The notes under the pieces are model-generated. The model saw only the letters and a list, made by a program, of their open reading frames with translations, was not told the origin of the DNA and searched no databases. Shown here in pieces: positions 8,300 through 16,590 of a stretch of 64,000 bases of DNA. A program made the translations under genes and the position numbers. Source of the stretch: Gammaproteobacteria bacterium (lineage in GTDB: Bacteria; Pseudomonadota; Gammaproteobacteria; HK1). Position 1 is the stretch's first letter; each line of letters starts with the position of its first letter. The stretch is taken from contig WLWT01000003.1 in the NCBI GenBank assembly GCA_012103455.1, positions 186,001 to 250,000 of the forward strand, read 5' to 3'.

Positions 8300-9037
8300 C
8301 TACAGCTTGGCATCCACATACGCACGGATACGATCCAAGGCCGCCGCTTCCATCCAAATGCGTTCGACCTCGCGCTCCTCGTCCTCCAACGCCTCCAACC
8401 GCAAGAAAACTTGTTCGCGCACTTGCCACTTGGTCACAGCGAACGCATCGGCCGGTAACGATGACCAATCCTCCGCCACCGCGACCGCCCGGTCCAGCAA
8501 ACGCTCTGCGCGCGTAAGTTCGTCCACCAAGCCCAGCGACAAACCAGCCTGCGGCGTGTGCCGCTCGCCGAAATAGAGCACCCGCTCGGTATTGCGACCG
8601 GCGCATTGGCGCACCATTTCCAACGCCATGCTGGGAAACGGCACCCCCACCCGCAGTTCGGGTACACCTATAGTGGCGCCGCCCTCGGCCATAATGCGGT
8701 AGTCACCGGCGATGGCGACAATACAACCACCGGCCAGTGCATGCCCGTTGATCGCGCTCACCATCGGGTTGGGGAAAGCATAAAGCGTCTTGAACGCACG
8801 GCTAAGCGCCGGCAAGAAGGTGTGCAGATAGCCGGTCCCCTCAGCCAGCACGCGCTTTAAATCCACGCCGGCGCAGAAAATGCCGCCCGTGGCAGTCCAC
8901 ACCACCGCTTTGGCACCCGTCCTGAGTGCGTCAAGCTGTTTGACGATGCCTTCACAAAACTCAATATCCAAAGCGTTGGCTTTACCATGATTCATTTTCA
9001 CAACGGCGACATCGCCGCGCATTTCAACGTCAAACAT
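8300..9037 (-). CDS. Enoyl-CoA hydratase/isomerase family protein
   Basis: The crotonase signature is clear: NHGKANALD near the start, GGIFCAGVDLKRV forming part of the CoA oxyanion hole, and the glycine-rich NGHALAGGCIVAIAGDYRIM. The protein has 245 residues, slightly short of the usual 260 but complete. It probably hydrates or isomerises an acyl-CoA in beta-oxidation or amino-acid breakdown. One of the two catalytic glutamates of true hydratases is replaced around GVPELRVGVPFPS, so the exact reaction is open. Confidence 0.85.
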   Translation of the reverse strand: MFDVEMRGDVAVVKMNHGKANALDIEFCEGIVKQLDALRTGAKAVVWTATGGIFCAGVDLKRVLAEGTGYLHTFLPALSRAFKTLYAFPNPMVSAINGHALAGGCIVAIAGDYRIMAEGGATIGVPELRVGVPFPSMALEMVRQCAGRNTERVLYFGERHTPQAGLSLGLVDELTRAERLLDRAVAVAEDWSSLPADAFAVTKWQVREQVFLRLEALEDEEREVERIWMEAAALDRIRAYVDAKL

Positions 9038-9134
9038 ACCTACATGTCCTCAACTGCTACTCTGCCCTAGTGTGCTCACTTGTTCTTCGCAATGAACAGT
9101 TACGGGCCTGACAATCATTGTTGACTTCGCAGGC

Positions 9135-9375
9135 ATGGCTCCCACGCTATCGCCAAGCGCCACGAAGCTGCCCGCCCTCTGCTCCCGCTGCCCCGCTCAG
9201 TTGGCGGCCCTACAACTGGGTAAGGGTTTGGAGGGCTATGAAGTATTGGACCGACATTACCTGCTACCGGTCGATGGTATTGGGATCTTCCCATCGTCCA
9301 CGGGGCGCTGTGAACAGTGCTGCGAAAAGCGGCATCGCCATAGCCAAGTGACCTACTATCATCAGATGTTAGGCA
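9135..9375 (+). pseudogene. Transposase fragment (DDE type)
   Basis: The frame reads LGKGLEGYEVLDRHYLLPVDG, then GRCEQCCEKRHRHSQVTYYHQML, matching the first catalytic Asp region and zinc-like Cys cluster of an IS4-like transposase group with the LLxxDGTGxFSS and VTYYHQMLG motifs. Both ends are missing and there is no start codon in the family's usual place. It is a remnant at the left border of the accessory island. Confidence 0.6.
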
Positions 9376-9974
9376 CAAACTGTGAGTCCATGAACGTGCC
9401 ATAGAGACCGCATACGTTAGAGATTGAAGAGAATGTATACGAACTCGCAGTCGATGACCGCTATCGTCCAAGTGTCGAACCAATACTCGCCGGCACTACG
9501 GCCGCGGACAAAGCAGTCGATGCGCTAGAGATCCTGGTGCGACCAAAGTGGCTCCGATGAACAGTAGCGATGCTTCGTTGGTATCGAGCCCCTCTCTCTC
9601 CAAGACTTGCGCAGCGCAGCCTTCGCATCATCCGATAACCCTTCCACTGCAGGTCTTTCTTGCCATCCGAACACGCAGAAAGACTAGCCCGAACATTGGG
9701 GGCCTCGTGCAGTCGATAAGCTTGTCTTTTGTAAGCCGCAACCGCGTAGCGTTCGCGTTGCAACACGAACAGATGTCGCGCATTACCGAGGTTTAAGCGA
9801 AGACGAAAAGACCGCACCAATTAACTCATTGACTGGGAAGGGAAATAAAAGTAGCAATCCCACCGCAGTGGCAAAGACGAACGAATACATGACACGTTGC
9901 CGTAAACAGCTACGACAATTCGTCGTAGAATGCCGCGACAAAAGTCCGGCTAATACTTGTTAGGCAACAAGCCA
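9376..9974. other. Low-information accessory DNA
   Basis: About 600 bases hold no ORF I would trust. A solitary integron core GTTAGGC sits at 9959-9965, ten bases before the next start codon, without a partner RYYYAAC in range. It may be the last half of a lost attC, or an attI-like recombination point, but no integrase is seen nearby. Confidence 0.35.
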
Positions 9975-10109
9975 ATGGAAGTGCTATTTGATGATTTCCT
10001 GACCTTTGTAAGAAACCTGCACGACGAAGCCATGTCCACAGTTCGCGGCAGAGCAGACTTCCGAGTCCAAATCGTCGAAGGGGCTCTCGTCTATACCAAT
10101 CGCCATTGA
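9975..10109 (+). pseudogene. Cassette-encoded protein, 5' part, interrupted by IS630-type element
   Basis: The reading frame starts MEVLFDDFLTFVRNLHDEAM ten bases after a GTTAGGC core and continues to VYTNRH, where the stop codon comes from the insertion sequence end. On the other side of the element the sequence can be read YLREKIIFPEYRPIAS up to an attC site at 11266. This suggests one cassette gene of about 75-80 codons split by the insertion. I do not recognise the family. Confidence 0.5.
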
Positions 10110-11193
10110 AAATGCGAATCTAGAATACTTGCATGAGCTAGCTGATTATGGTCAAAATAAACTTATGAACAATCATTTAACACCGAGCGAGCGCGATGAA
10201 CTCATAAAATCTCATCGTAAAGAGAGAGATGGGTGTATTCGAGACCGAATAAAAGCTGTTTTAGCTTTTGATGAGGGTTATAGTTATTCAGAAATGTCTA
10301 GGATTTTGCTTTTAGATGATGAGACTATTAGACGCCCTATCGATGATTACTTTTCTGAAGCTAAGCTGAAGCCCGAAAACGGAGGTAGCAAAAGTGATTT
10401 AAACGAGAGTGAAACAGCAAAGCTCGTTAAACACCTAGAAGGAATGACTTATCCTTATGTTAAGGACATTTGCACTTATGTGAAGTTGAATTTTGGTAAG
10501 CTTTACAGTGTAAGCGGCATGACAAAATGGCTGCATCGCAATAATGTCTGCCATAAGAAGCCTGATGCAGTTCCAGCGAAAGCAAACGCACAGGCGCAAA
10601 AAGCGTTTGCCAAAGACTATGAACATCTTTCGAAAGACCCTAAAAACAAGGGTTTAATCTATTTCTCGGACAGTTTTCATCCGCAGTATCAAACGCGGTT
10701 GGCTTATGGATGGATTTCAAGAGGCACTCGAAAGAATATTGCCACAACGGCTCGTCAAACACGATTGAATTTCATTGGTGCTGTATCTTTGGATGGTCAC
10801 ACAATAATCCACACTGAAGTTGGCGGGTGAATGCGCAAACCATTAAATCGTTTCTAAAATCTCTACGCAAACGGCATACACCAGAGAAAGACATTCATGT
10901 AATTTGGGATAATGCGGCTTATCATAAGAGCAAAGACGTTCAGTCTTATGCCAAGGACTCAAACATTAAATTACACTATTTGCCGCTCTATTCACCGAAT
11001 TTAAATCCAATTGAGCGACTTTGGAAAATGATGCATGAAGCGGTTACTTATAATCGGTACTATGAGAAGTTTGTAGATTTTCGGGAAGCCTCTTTGAATT
11101 TTTTCAAGCGCATTGGAAGACGAAAGATTTTATTGAGAAAAAGAATCACTGATAAGTTTCACATTATTAATGCACCGATGTTCGCATCTTGAA
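10107..11193 (+). mobile_element. IS630-family insertion sequence A
   Basis: The element is AT-rich compared with its surroundings, about 1.09 kb, with imperfect inverted ends (TTGAAAATGCGAA at the left, TTCGCATCTTGAA at the right). It carries one transposase split into two overlapping frames and has inserted in a cassette gene. Confidence 0.7.
10129..11192 (+). pseudogene. IS630-family transposase in two frames (10129-10830 and 10827-11192)
   Basis: The first frame contains the helix-turn-helix (LLLDDETIRRPIDDYF) and the first DDE block, IYFSDSFHPQYQTRLAYGW. The second contains IWDNAAYHKS and YSPNLNPIERLW with the second Asp and the Glu. A -1 step at ggcgggtga (10822-10830) joins them. A single-base deletion is the simplest reading; programmed frameshifting is known in some IS630 members, but the slip site here is not a canonical slippery heptamer. 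AT-rich codon use shows foreign origin. Confidence 0.75.
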
Positions 11194-11265
11194 GTGTGAT
11201 GGGTATATATCTTCGCGAGAAAATTATTTTCCCAGAATATCGGCCAATAGCATCAACAGGCACAG

Positions 11266-11322
11266 GCCTAACAAGTCAATCCAACCGGTCGCCTGCGGCG
11301 CCGGCTGATTGAGGCGTTAGAC
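11266..11322 (+). other. attC site
   Basis: The site runs from GCCTAAC to GTTAGAC (57 bases) with pairing arms AGTCAAT and ATTGA-like around a GCGGCGCCGGC centre. It closes the cassette broken by IS630 A. Confidence 0.85.
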
Positions 11323-11345
11323 TTTAAAACAATACTGAGGTATCT

Positions 11346-11540
11346 ATAAAAGATGTAGCATTAATCACACTTCACGGGATGAGTAAGTCCAAACCAAGCT
11401 ATTTTTCAAATTTGGAAGACGGACTAAAAAAGCTCTAGGTAGCGATTGGACACGAATTTCATTCCAAAATGTACAATACGCACCAATATTACAAAAACCC
11501 CGGGATAAATTGTGGATGGGTATGATGTCTGCTTCCTCTG
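11346..11540 (+). pseudogene. Alpha/beta-hydrolase-like fragment with frameshift
   Basis: The reading ALITLHGMSKSKPSYFSNLEDGLKK, then after a one-base shift near 11437 LGSDWTRISFQNVQYAPILQKP, looks like the start of a serine-hydrolase-type protein with an LHGM oxyanion loop. There is no usable start codon, and homology ends where another short gene starts. It is probably a decayed cassette gene. Confidence 0.4.
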
Positions 11541-11699
11541 ATGAAAAAGATACTATTTGCACTTATTGTGATTACTATTTCTGTCAATGCGTTTGCCTAC
11601 ACAGTGTTTCAGATCGACTCAAAGCACGTTGTAAGTGCCTGCAGTGATGGTTCTGCGCGCGGTGCTTCCTTGCACTCACGAAAAAATTACTATTTTTAG
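11541..11699 (+). pseudogene. Small exported protein truncated by MITE end
   Basis: The first 19 residues MKKILFALIVITISVNAFA form a good Sec signal peptide with an AFA cleavage site. About 19 genuine residues follow (YTVFQIDSKHVVSACSDGS). The last codons and the stop are supplied by a MITE remnant whose end lies at 11650-11707. The mature protein is therefore lost. Confidence 0.5.
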
Positions 11700-11708
11700 C
11701 AGGCGCCC
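11650..11708 (-). mobile_element. Half of a type A MITE
   Basis: Only the GGGCGCCTGCTAAAAATAG end and about 40 bases of body, including the GTGAGTGCAAGGAAGCACC segment, are present on the minus strand. The other half is missing. Confidence 0.8.
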
Positions 11709-11784
11709 ATTAGAAGACCGCAGGGAAGATATTCTTCGAGGATTACCATCAGAAGGAATTCGTGAAAAAATTATGATTGTATGA
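11707..11784 (+). pseudogene. C-terminal fragment of a gene overlapping hicA
   Basis: A reading frame with no start, ending LEDRREDILRGLPSEGIREK, overlaps hicA by ATGA, so the two were translationally coupled. Its 5' part was lost at the MITE junction. It is not recognisable as HicB, and I assign no function. Confidence 0.35.
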
Positions 11785-11814
11785 AACGCCTTGATTTGGA
11801 ACGTAAACTTACTA

Positions 11815-12919
11815 CTTCGGCAAAAAATTACCCGACACAAATTAATAAAATGTGTTATAGTGATGCTATGAAAAAGACAGACGGTCGCTCACTGCCCCAT
11901 TCCGCGCGAGAAGCCATCCGCAGGCACGCGGTTGCGCAAGTATTATCGGGTGAAAGCCCTGAAAAAGTAATTAAAGCCCTCGGATTTCATCGTTCTTGCA
12001 TTTACGATTGGTTATCCAGATATGAGCAAGGTGGTGAACAGGCGCTGTCCACCGGCAAGATCACAGGCCGCCCAAGAAAGTGTCCCGATGAATATGCGGA
12101 TCGCTTACGTGAACTAGTTAAAACGAATCCGTTGCAATTGGATTTTCACGATGCCTTGTGGACACGCTCGATGATTCAGATATTACTGAAAGATAAATTT
12201 GGCATCGAGGTCAGCGAGCGCTCGGTGGGCAATAGCCTGTCTCGTTTGGGGATGAGTGCGCAGCGCCCTCGGTTTAAGGCATACGAGCAAAACCCTGATC
12301 AGGTTAAGGTATGGTTAAGAGAAACTTGGCCTGAAGTACAACGAGAAGCGAAAAGGCGCCGAGCGCGGGTCTATTTTGGCGACGAATCGACGATCCGGTC
12401 GGATTATCATCGTGGTACCACTTGGGGGGTACGGGGTGATACGCCAGTTGTAGCGAAAACGGGTCGGCGCTTTAGCGTGAATAGGCTGTCAGCCGTTTCG
12501 CCGAAGGGTCACCTGCGTTTCATGGTAACTGAATCACGGGTAACCGCAGACGTTTTTATCGACTTTCTAAGGCGTTTGTTGCACAACGCCAAGCGATCGG
12601 TCTATTTGATTGTTGATGGCCATCCCATTCATCGAGCCAAGAAAGTGCAAGAATTTGTCCGCAATAGCCAAGGTAAGCTCACGTTAGTATGGTTACCGCC
12701 GTATTCACCGGAACTCAATCCTGATGAGCTAGTATGGCATCATGTAAAAAGCCAACGAATTGGGCGGACAGTGGTGGCTACAAAGGAGCAACTGATGGCC
12801 TTGGCTCGTTCGGTGTTGCACTCACTGCAACAGAATACGCAAATAATTAAACGGTTTTTCTATGAAAAGCATGTCAGATATATTCTGAATTAATGTCGGG
12901 TAATTTTTTTCCGAATTAG
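11815..12919 (+). mobile_element. IS630-family insertion sequence B
   Basis: The element of about 1.1 kb has inverted ends sharing AAAAAATTACCCGACA (left 11815-11837, right 12894-12916). It is flanked by TA dinucleotides, the usual IS630 target, within the hicA gene. The right boundary is either 12916 or 12919. The transposase is intact. Confidence 0.85.
11868..12893 (+). CDS. IS630-family transposase
   Basis: The 341-residue protein starts MKKTDGRSLPHSAREAIRR and has an N-terminal helix-turn-helix (KALGFHRSCIYDWLSRYEQG). The DDE blocks are VYFGDESTIRSDYHRG, YLIVDGHPIHRAKKV and LPPYSPELNPDELVWHHVK. Length and motif order match active members, and nothing is broken. ATG 11868 lies just inside the left terminal repeat; an upstream frame extension belongs to hicA and is rejected. 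Confidence 0.9.
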   Translation: MKKTDGRSLPHSAREAIRRHAVAQVLSGESPEKVIKALGFHRSCIYDWLSRYEQGGEQALSTGKITGRPRKCPDEYADRLRELVKTNPLQLDFHDALWTRSMIQILLKDKFGIEVSERSVGNSLSRLGMSAQRPRFKAYEQNPDQVKVWLRETWPEVQREAKRRRARVYFGDESTIRSDYHRGTTWGVRGDTPVVAKTGRRFSVNRLSAVSPKGHLRFMVTESRVTADVFIDFLRRLLHNAKRSVYLIVDGHPIHRAKKVQEFVRNSQGKLTLVWLPPYSPELNPDELVWHHVKSQRIGRTVVATKEQLMALARSVLHSLQQNTQIIKRFFYEKHVRYILN

Positions 12920-13074
12920 TAGAATAGCCGGATGTTACTTGAAAAGAGAAGGCGGCTCCCATTCCCTGCTGGATTAATCCAAAAAATGAAGTAGTTGAAG
13001 CTCTCCCTCGCTATAGGGAAATCAAAGAGCCATTGGCAAGAAGAATTTTAAAGAATATGAATGCAGAGTAAATC

Positions 13075-13130
13075 GCCTAACAAACCACTCCAGCGGACTG
13101 TAAACTCGCCGCTGAGTTTTGTCGTTGGGC
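13075..13130 (+). other. attC site
   Basis: The site runs from GCCTAAC to GTTGGGC (56 bases). Arms AACCACTCCAGCGG and CCGCTGAGTTTTG pair, as expected for a folded bottom strand. It follows the hicA stop by three bases. Confidence 0.9.
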
Positions 13131-13288
13131 CCCGTGAATAGATCGTTGAAGGCCGTAATCCCGAGCGTCGCTCGTGGTGCGGCATGCGCTGAGGATGCGG
13201 ATGGTGAACACCGGCCTGCGACACTCGCTGGCGTATGAGCGGTGTGCTATGTACTCATGCAAATCCCGGCCAAAGAGGAGGAAAAATA

Positions 13289-14701
13289 TTGGCACATGAA
13301 ATCATCTGCCCGCACTGCGGGAAAGCATTTAAGATTGACGAAGCCGGGTATGCAGACATTCTTAAGCAGGTTCGCGACAGCGAGTTTGAGCAACAGTTGC
13401 ACAAACGGCTTGAGCTAGCCGAGCAGGACAAGCTAAATGCTGTCGAGCTCGCCAAGAACAAGGTCGGCAGCGAAATGCAGAAGGCTGCCGCGGCCAAGGA
13501 CGCCGAGATCCAGGAATTGAAGGCCAAACTCGATGCCGGTGAGGTCACGAAGAAGCTTGCCGTGACCGAGGCCCTAAGCGTCGTTGAAAAAGAGCGCGAC
13601 GCGCTCGCCAACGAACTGGAACAGGCGAAGCATGATAAGCAAGCCGCTTCCGAGCTAGCCGAGGCGAAGCTCTCCAAGGAACTGCAAGAGGCCGCCGCAA
13701 CGAAGGACGCGGAGATCCAAGACTTAAAGGCCAAACTCGACGCCAATAAGGTTGCGCAGAAGCTTGAAATCACCGAGGCACTCAGTTCAGTCGAGAAGGA
13801 GCGCGCCGAACTGAAGAATGCTCTTGAGCGAGCGGAGCTTGCAAAACAACTCGCGGAGAAGTCGCTTAAGGACAAATACGAAACGCAGATCAAAGATCGC
13901 GATGACGCGATCGAGCGCCTCCGGGATATGAAGGCCCGCCTATCGACAAAGATGGTTGGCGAAACCCTTGAACAGCACTGCGAAACCGAGTTCAACCGCA
14001 TTCGAGCGACGGCGTTTCCGAGGGCATATTTTGAGAAGGACAACGACGCACGGACTGGCAGCAAGGGCGACTACATCTTTCGCGACTCAGATGAGACTGG
14101 TACTGAGATCGTTTCGATCATGTTCGAAATGAAGAACGAGAACGATTGCACCGCATCGAAGAAAAAGAACGAGGACTTTCTAAAGGAACTCGACAAGGAT
14201 CGCACCGAGAAGGGGTGCGAGTACGCGGTGTTGGTCTCTTTACTCGAACCCGACAGTGAACTCTACAACACCGGGATTGTCGATGTGTTTCACCGCCACC
14301 CCAAGATGTACATCGTTCGACCACAGTTCTTTATCCCAATTATTACACTGCTGCGGAACGCAGCGATTAACTCGCTTGAATACAAGACAGAGCTTGCGCT
14401 CGTAAAAGCACAGAACATCGACATTACACACTTCGAAAACGACCTCGAAAAATTCAAGACCGCATTTGCGAAGAACTATGATCTTGCCTCAAGGCGCTTT
14501 CAAACAGCAATCGCTGAGATCGATAAGTCAATCGACCACCTGCAGAAGACGAAGGACGCCCTACTTGGTACGGATCGGAACCTGCGTCTTGCAAACGACA
14601 AGGCGCAGGACGTAACGATCAAGAAGCTGACTCGACGCAACCCCACGATGGCGTCCAAGTTTGAGGAACTCAAGGATCAAGAGCCTTCCGATACTGAATG
14701 A
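13289..14701 (+). CDS. DUF2130-family protein (zinc ribbon, coiled coil, nuclease-like domain)
   Basis: I choose TTG 13289 because an AGAGGAGG ribosome site precedes it and the protein then begins AHEIICPHCGKAFKIDE, a single CxxC knuckle. Residues of about 25-220 form a long charged coiled coil with two near-identical blocks, each containing KDAEIQ.LKAKLDA. The C-terminal half contains VGETLEQHCETEFNRIR and IMFEMKNEND...KNEDFLKELDKDR, the DUF2130 core, which resembles RmuC-type PD-(D/E)xK domains. It is soluble, 470 residues. It is cassette-island cargo; a role in DNA metabolism or defence is possible but unproven. Confidence 0.8.
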   Translation: MAHEIICPHCGKAFKIDEAGYADILKQVRDSEFEQQLHKRLELAEQDKLNAVELAKNKVGSEMQKAAAAKDAEIQELKAKLDAGEVTKKLAVTEALSVVEKERDALANELEQAKHDKQAASELAEAKLSKELQEAAATKDAEIQDLKAKLDANKVAQKLEITEALSSVEKERAELKNALERAELAKQLAEKSLKDKYETQIKDRDDAIERLRDMKARLSTKMVGETLEQHCETEFNRIRATAFPRAYFEKDNDARTGSKGDYIFRDSDETGTEIVSIMFEMKNENDCTASKKKNEDFLKELDKDRTEKGCEYAVLVSLLEPDSELYNTGIVDVFHRHPKMYIVRPQFFIPIITLLRNAAINSLEYKTELALVKAQNIDITHFENDLEKFKTAFAKNYDLASRRFQTAIAEIDKSIDHLQKTKDALLGTDRNLRLANDKAQDVTIKKLTRRNPTMASKFEELKDQEPSDTE

Positions 14702-14779
14702 GTCGGGCAACTCATGCCCTACGCGTGTTTTGAGCGCTCATTGGTTTAGTGAGGCTGGCAGTATCAATTGTCGAGTGGC

Positions 14780-14791
14780 TTAGAGGCGCCC
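14780..14791 (+). mobile_element. MITE terminal remnant
   Basis: Only the right-end sequence TTAGAGGCGCCC survives, 60 bases before a complete type A copy. Confidence 0.5.
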
Positions 14792-14849
14792 TTAATACTG
14801 AGTCATGGTTAAGTAAAGGGTTGTATCATTCAGCAAGCCCAAGTCAGAA

Positions 14850-14989
14850 GGGCGCCGCTAAAAATAGTCATTGTTTCGTGAGTGCAAGGAAGCACCGCGC
14901 GCAGAACAGCGGTGTCTAGGTGATACATGAGGATTCGAGCATGGCGCTGACGCCGCAATCGCGGAAAAAGTGCACTTTTAGAGGCGCTC
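14850..14989 (+). mobile_element. Type A MITE, 140 bp, diverged
   Basis: The element starts GGGCGCCGCTAAAAATAGTC and ends TTTTAGAGGCGCTC. It aligns end to end with the copies at 24846, 31026, 38419 and 46039 but has several substitutions and no clear target duplication, so it is an older insertion. Confidence 0.85.
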
Positions 14990-14997
14990 TTATGCCC

Positions 14998-15031
14998 AAA
15001 AAAGCCCCGGCATATAGCCAGGGCTAAAAAA
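14998..15031 (-). terminator. Rho-independent terminator of the SymE-like gene
   Basis: On the minus strand a stem AGCCCTGGC/GCCGGGGCT (one mismatch) with a TATAT loop is followed by six T residues. It begins right after the stop of the SymE-like gene at 15032. Confidence 0.75.
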
Positions 15032-15250
15032 TCAGGATGTTTGGTCTGGTGCTAAAGTAATCACCAAATGGTCTACACCCGGTGAAACTTGAAGCTGCTT
15101 GCCAACTTCAAAACCAATTTGGTTCAGCCAATAGCCTTTAAGTTGAACAACGGGGACTGAAGGTGACCGAGGCCATTTTTTCAGATGGTGTTCGTAGTAA
15201 GTATCACAAACTTTGAGGTAACGCTTTTTTATGGTTGTTCCTTTTGCAAT
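15032..15250 (-). CDS. SymE-family toxin-like protein
   Basis: The frame reads LKVCDTYYEHHLKKWPRSPS then VPVVQLKGYWLNQIGFEVGKQLQV and stops at 15032. PVVQLKGYWLxxxGFxxGxxLxV is the AbrB/SpoVT-like core of SymE, an SOS-controlled type I toxin that condenses nucleic acids. There is no ATG, GTG or TTG in frame upstream: candidates are ATA at 15232 behind an AAAGGA ribosome site, or ATT at 15250. Either a rare start is used or the start has been lost. A second SymE-like gene lies at 59127-59353. Confidence 0.6.
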   Translation of the reverse strand: MAKGTTIKKRYLKVCDTYYEHHLKKWPRSPSVPVVQLKGYWLNQIGFEVGKQLQVSPGVDHLVITLAPDQTS

Positions 15251-15252
15251 TG

Positions 15253-15534
15253 TTAAGTTGTGTAAAGCCCGTATTTACGGGCGGCCAGGAGGTTAACAAC
15301 AGCAAAAGGCACTGCTCTGGGTATTTCCCTTGCGGGTGTTGTATTCCCCAGACCTCCCAGCCATAGTAAATGGCTGAGTTTCGGACACAAAAAAGCCGCT
15401 ATTGCACAGGTAGCAGTCTTGGCCCGCCTTTTAGAGTTGTTAAGCTCCGTAGAGTCGCCCAAGCTCTCAGTGAAGGGAGACGAGTCATAGTGGCGCAATA
15501 ACGCAGCATCACCACTTGCTACGCTCCGAATCAA
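15253..15534 (-). CDS. Possible leader ORF upstream of the SymE-like gene
   Basis: An open frame of 93 codons ends AVVNLLAARKYGLYTT, two bases before the SymE-like frame. Similar leader frames seem to me to accompany symE loci, where an antisense RNA (SymR) is also made, but I cannot confirm coding. It could be only the untranslated leader. Confidence 0.3.
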   Translation of the reverse strand: MIRSVASGDAALLRHYDSSPFTESLGDSTELNNSKRRAKTATCAIAAFLCPKLSHLLWLGGLGNTTPAREIPRAVPFAVVNLLAARKYGLYTT

Positions 15535-15555
15535 AGTTACGTCTGGAAAACAGCC

Positions 15556-16590
15556 ATGTTGAAAATCGACCGAGACAACCAGAGCTTCTCGTTGCTCGAC
15601 ACGCCTTCATTGGCAGATGTGTCGATCACTGAGCGCTACGATCTGCAAGAGTTCATCTGCAACACTCCTGACGCCTTCTTCAAAGAGATTGGGCAGGAGT
15701 TGTTCCTGCTTGGCAAGGAGATTGAGCCTTCAAAGAACATGCAGGATCGTATCGATGTGCTGGCCGTAGACAAAGAGGGAGCCTGCGTAGTAGTTGAACT
15801 CAAGCGGGGAAATCACAAGCTGCACATGATGCAAGCGATCTCCTATGCCGGGATGATCGCACAGTGGTCATCCGATGATTTTTTGCAGTTACTCGATGAT
15901 GGCAAGCAGGATGCACTCATCGATTTCCTTGAAGAAGTTGATGTCGAGAAAATCAACCGCAGCCAGCGCATCATCCTCGTCGCCGAGGCATTCGATTATG
16001 CGTTGCTGATTGGGGCCGAATGGTTGAGCGACAATTATGGCGTTGATGTCATGTGTTGTCGGATCGCCGTTGCTAAAGACGCCGCCACAAACAACGAATA
16101 CCTCGTTTGCTCAAACGTATATCCGGCTCCAGAATTGGCGCAGGAAGCCGTCCCACGAGGTCGCAGAAAGTCAGCAACGAACAAGGCAAAATGGAGTGAC
16201 TGGGACTCGGCGCTTGCAAAGATCAAGAACTCTGCTGTCGCCGACTACTACCGAGAGCAGTTGGAGGCGAAGCGAGAATCATACCTGCGAAAGCGAATCC
16301 TCCACTACCGGATCGACGGCAAGCGCCGGTGGTTTGCAGCCGCTCGGCAGGCACGCTCATACGTCTGGCAGCACGGTCGTTTCGATGGCGATATCGAGTT
16401 TTGGCAACACGGACTCAGTGATGCGAAAGCAGTAAAACCAGTCAAGGACGGAAAGTGCCTCAGCTTCTTCCTCGCAACCAAAGACGACTTCGACTTTTTC
16501 CATCAAGCCGCAACCGAGAAGCTTCTCGCATCGGAATGGCTGGCTGGCTCGCCGGAAGAAGAACTGGATGAAGTGGAAGCTGAGGAATGA
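15556..16590 (+). CDS. PD-(D/E)xK nuclease-like protein (DUF91/EndoMS-type domain)
   Basis: Residues of about 55-95 read NMQDRIDVLAVDKEGACVVVELKRG, giving the D...ExK triad of restriction-type nucleases in the NucS/EndoMS-like arrangement. The C-terminal third (RKRILHYRIDGKRRWFAAARQARSYVW) is basic and may bind DNA. The 344-residue protein is followed without any gap by an HhH-GPD glycosylase gene, so the two are surely one operon. A combined base-excision and cleavage activity on modified or damaged DNA is my inference. Confidence 0.7.
   Translation: MLKIDRDNQSFSLLDTPSLADVSITERYDLQEFICNTPDAFFKEIGQELFLLGKEIEPSKNMQDRIDVLAVDKEGACVVVELKRGNHKLHMMQAISYAGMIAQWSSDDFLQLLDDGKQDALIDFLEEVDVEKINRSQRIILVAEAFDYALLIGAEWLSDNYGVDVMCCRIAVAKDAATNNEYLVCSNVYPAPELAQEAVPRGRRKSATNKAKWSDWDSALAKIKNSAVADYYREQLEAKRESYLRKRILHYRIDGKRRWFAAARQARSYVWQHGRFDGDIEFWQHGLSDAKAVKPVKDGKCLSFFLATKDDFDFFHQAATEKLLASEWLAGSPEEELDEVEAEE

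Larger units (their letters stand above)
11781..13071 (+). pseudogene. hicA: hicA toxin gene interrupted by IS630-family element B
   Basis: The 5' part (11781-11814) encodes MKRLDLERKLT. Joining it to 12920 gives RIAGCYLKREGGSHS, the classical HicA double-stranded RNA-binding fold with its catalytic His. One extra base near 12972 then breaks the frame; correcting it gives LWINPKNEVVEALPRYREIKEPLARRIL to the stop at 13071. HicA is an mRNA interferase toxin of type II toxin-antitoxin systems. The gene lies between attC sites, was cassette-borne, and is now dead through insertion plus a frameshift. No hicB is visible. Confidence 0.75.

Noticed and set aside
9461..9820. 119-codon minus-strand ORF in the island's left part, considered as an integrase remnant
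   Set aside because: It has no tyrosine-recombinase boxes (no HxxR or Tyr motif) and looks random.
10822..10830. Programmed -1 frameshift in IS630 A
   Set aside because: The site is not a canonical slippery heptamer and shows no downstream structure by eye; a plain deletion is simpler, though not excluded.
13255..14064. 269-codon minus-strand ORF opposite the DUF2130 gene
   Set aside because: Serine-rich mirror of the charged coiled coil; the plus strand has a good ribosome site and known domains.
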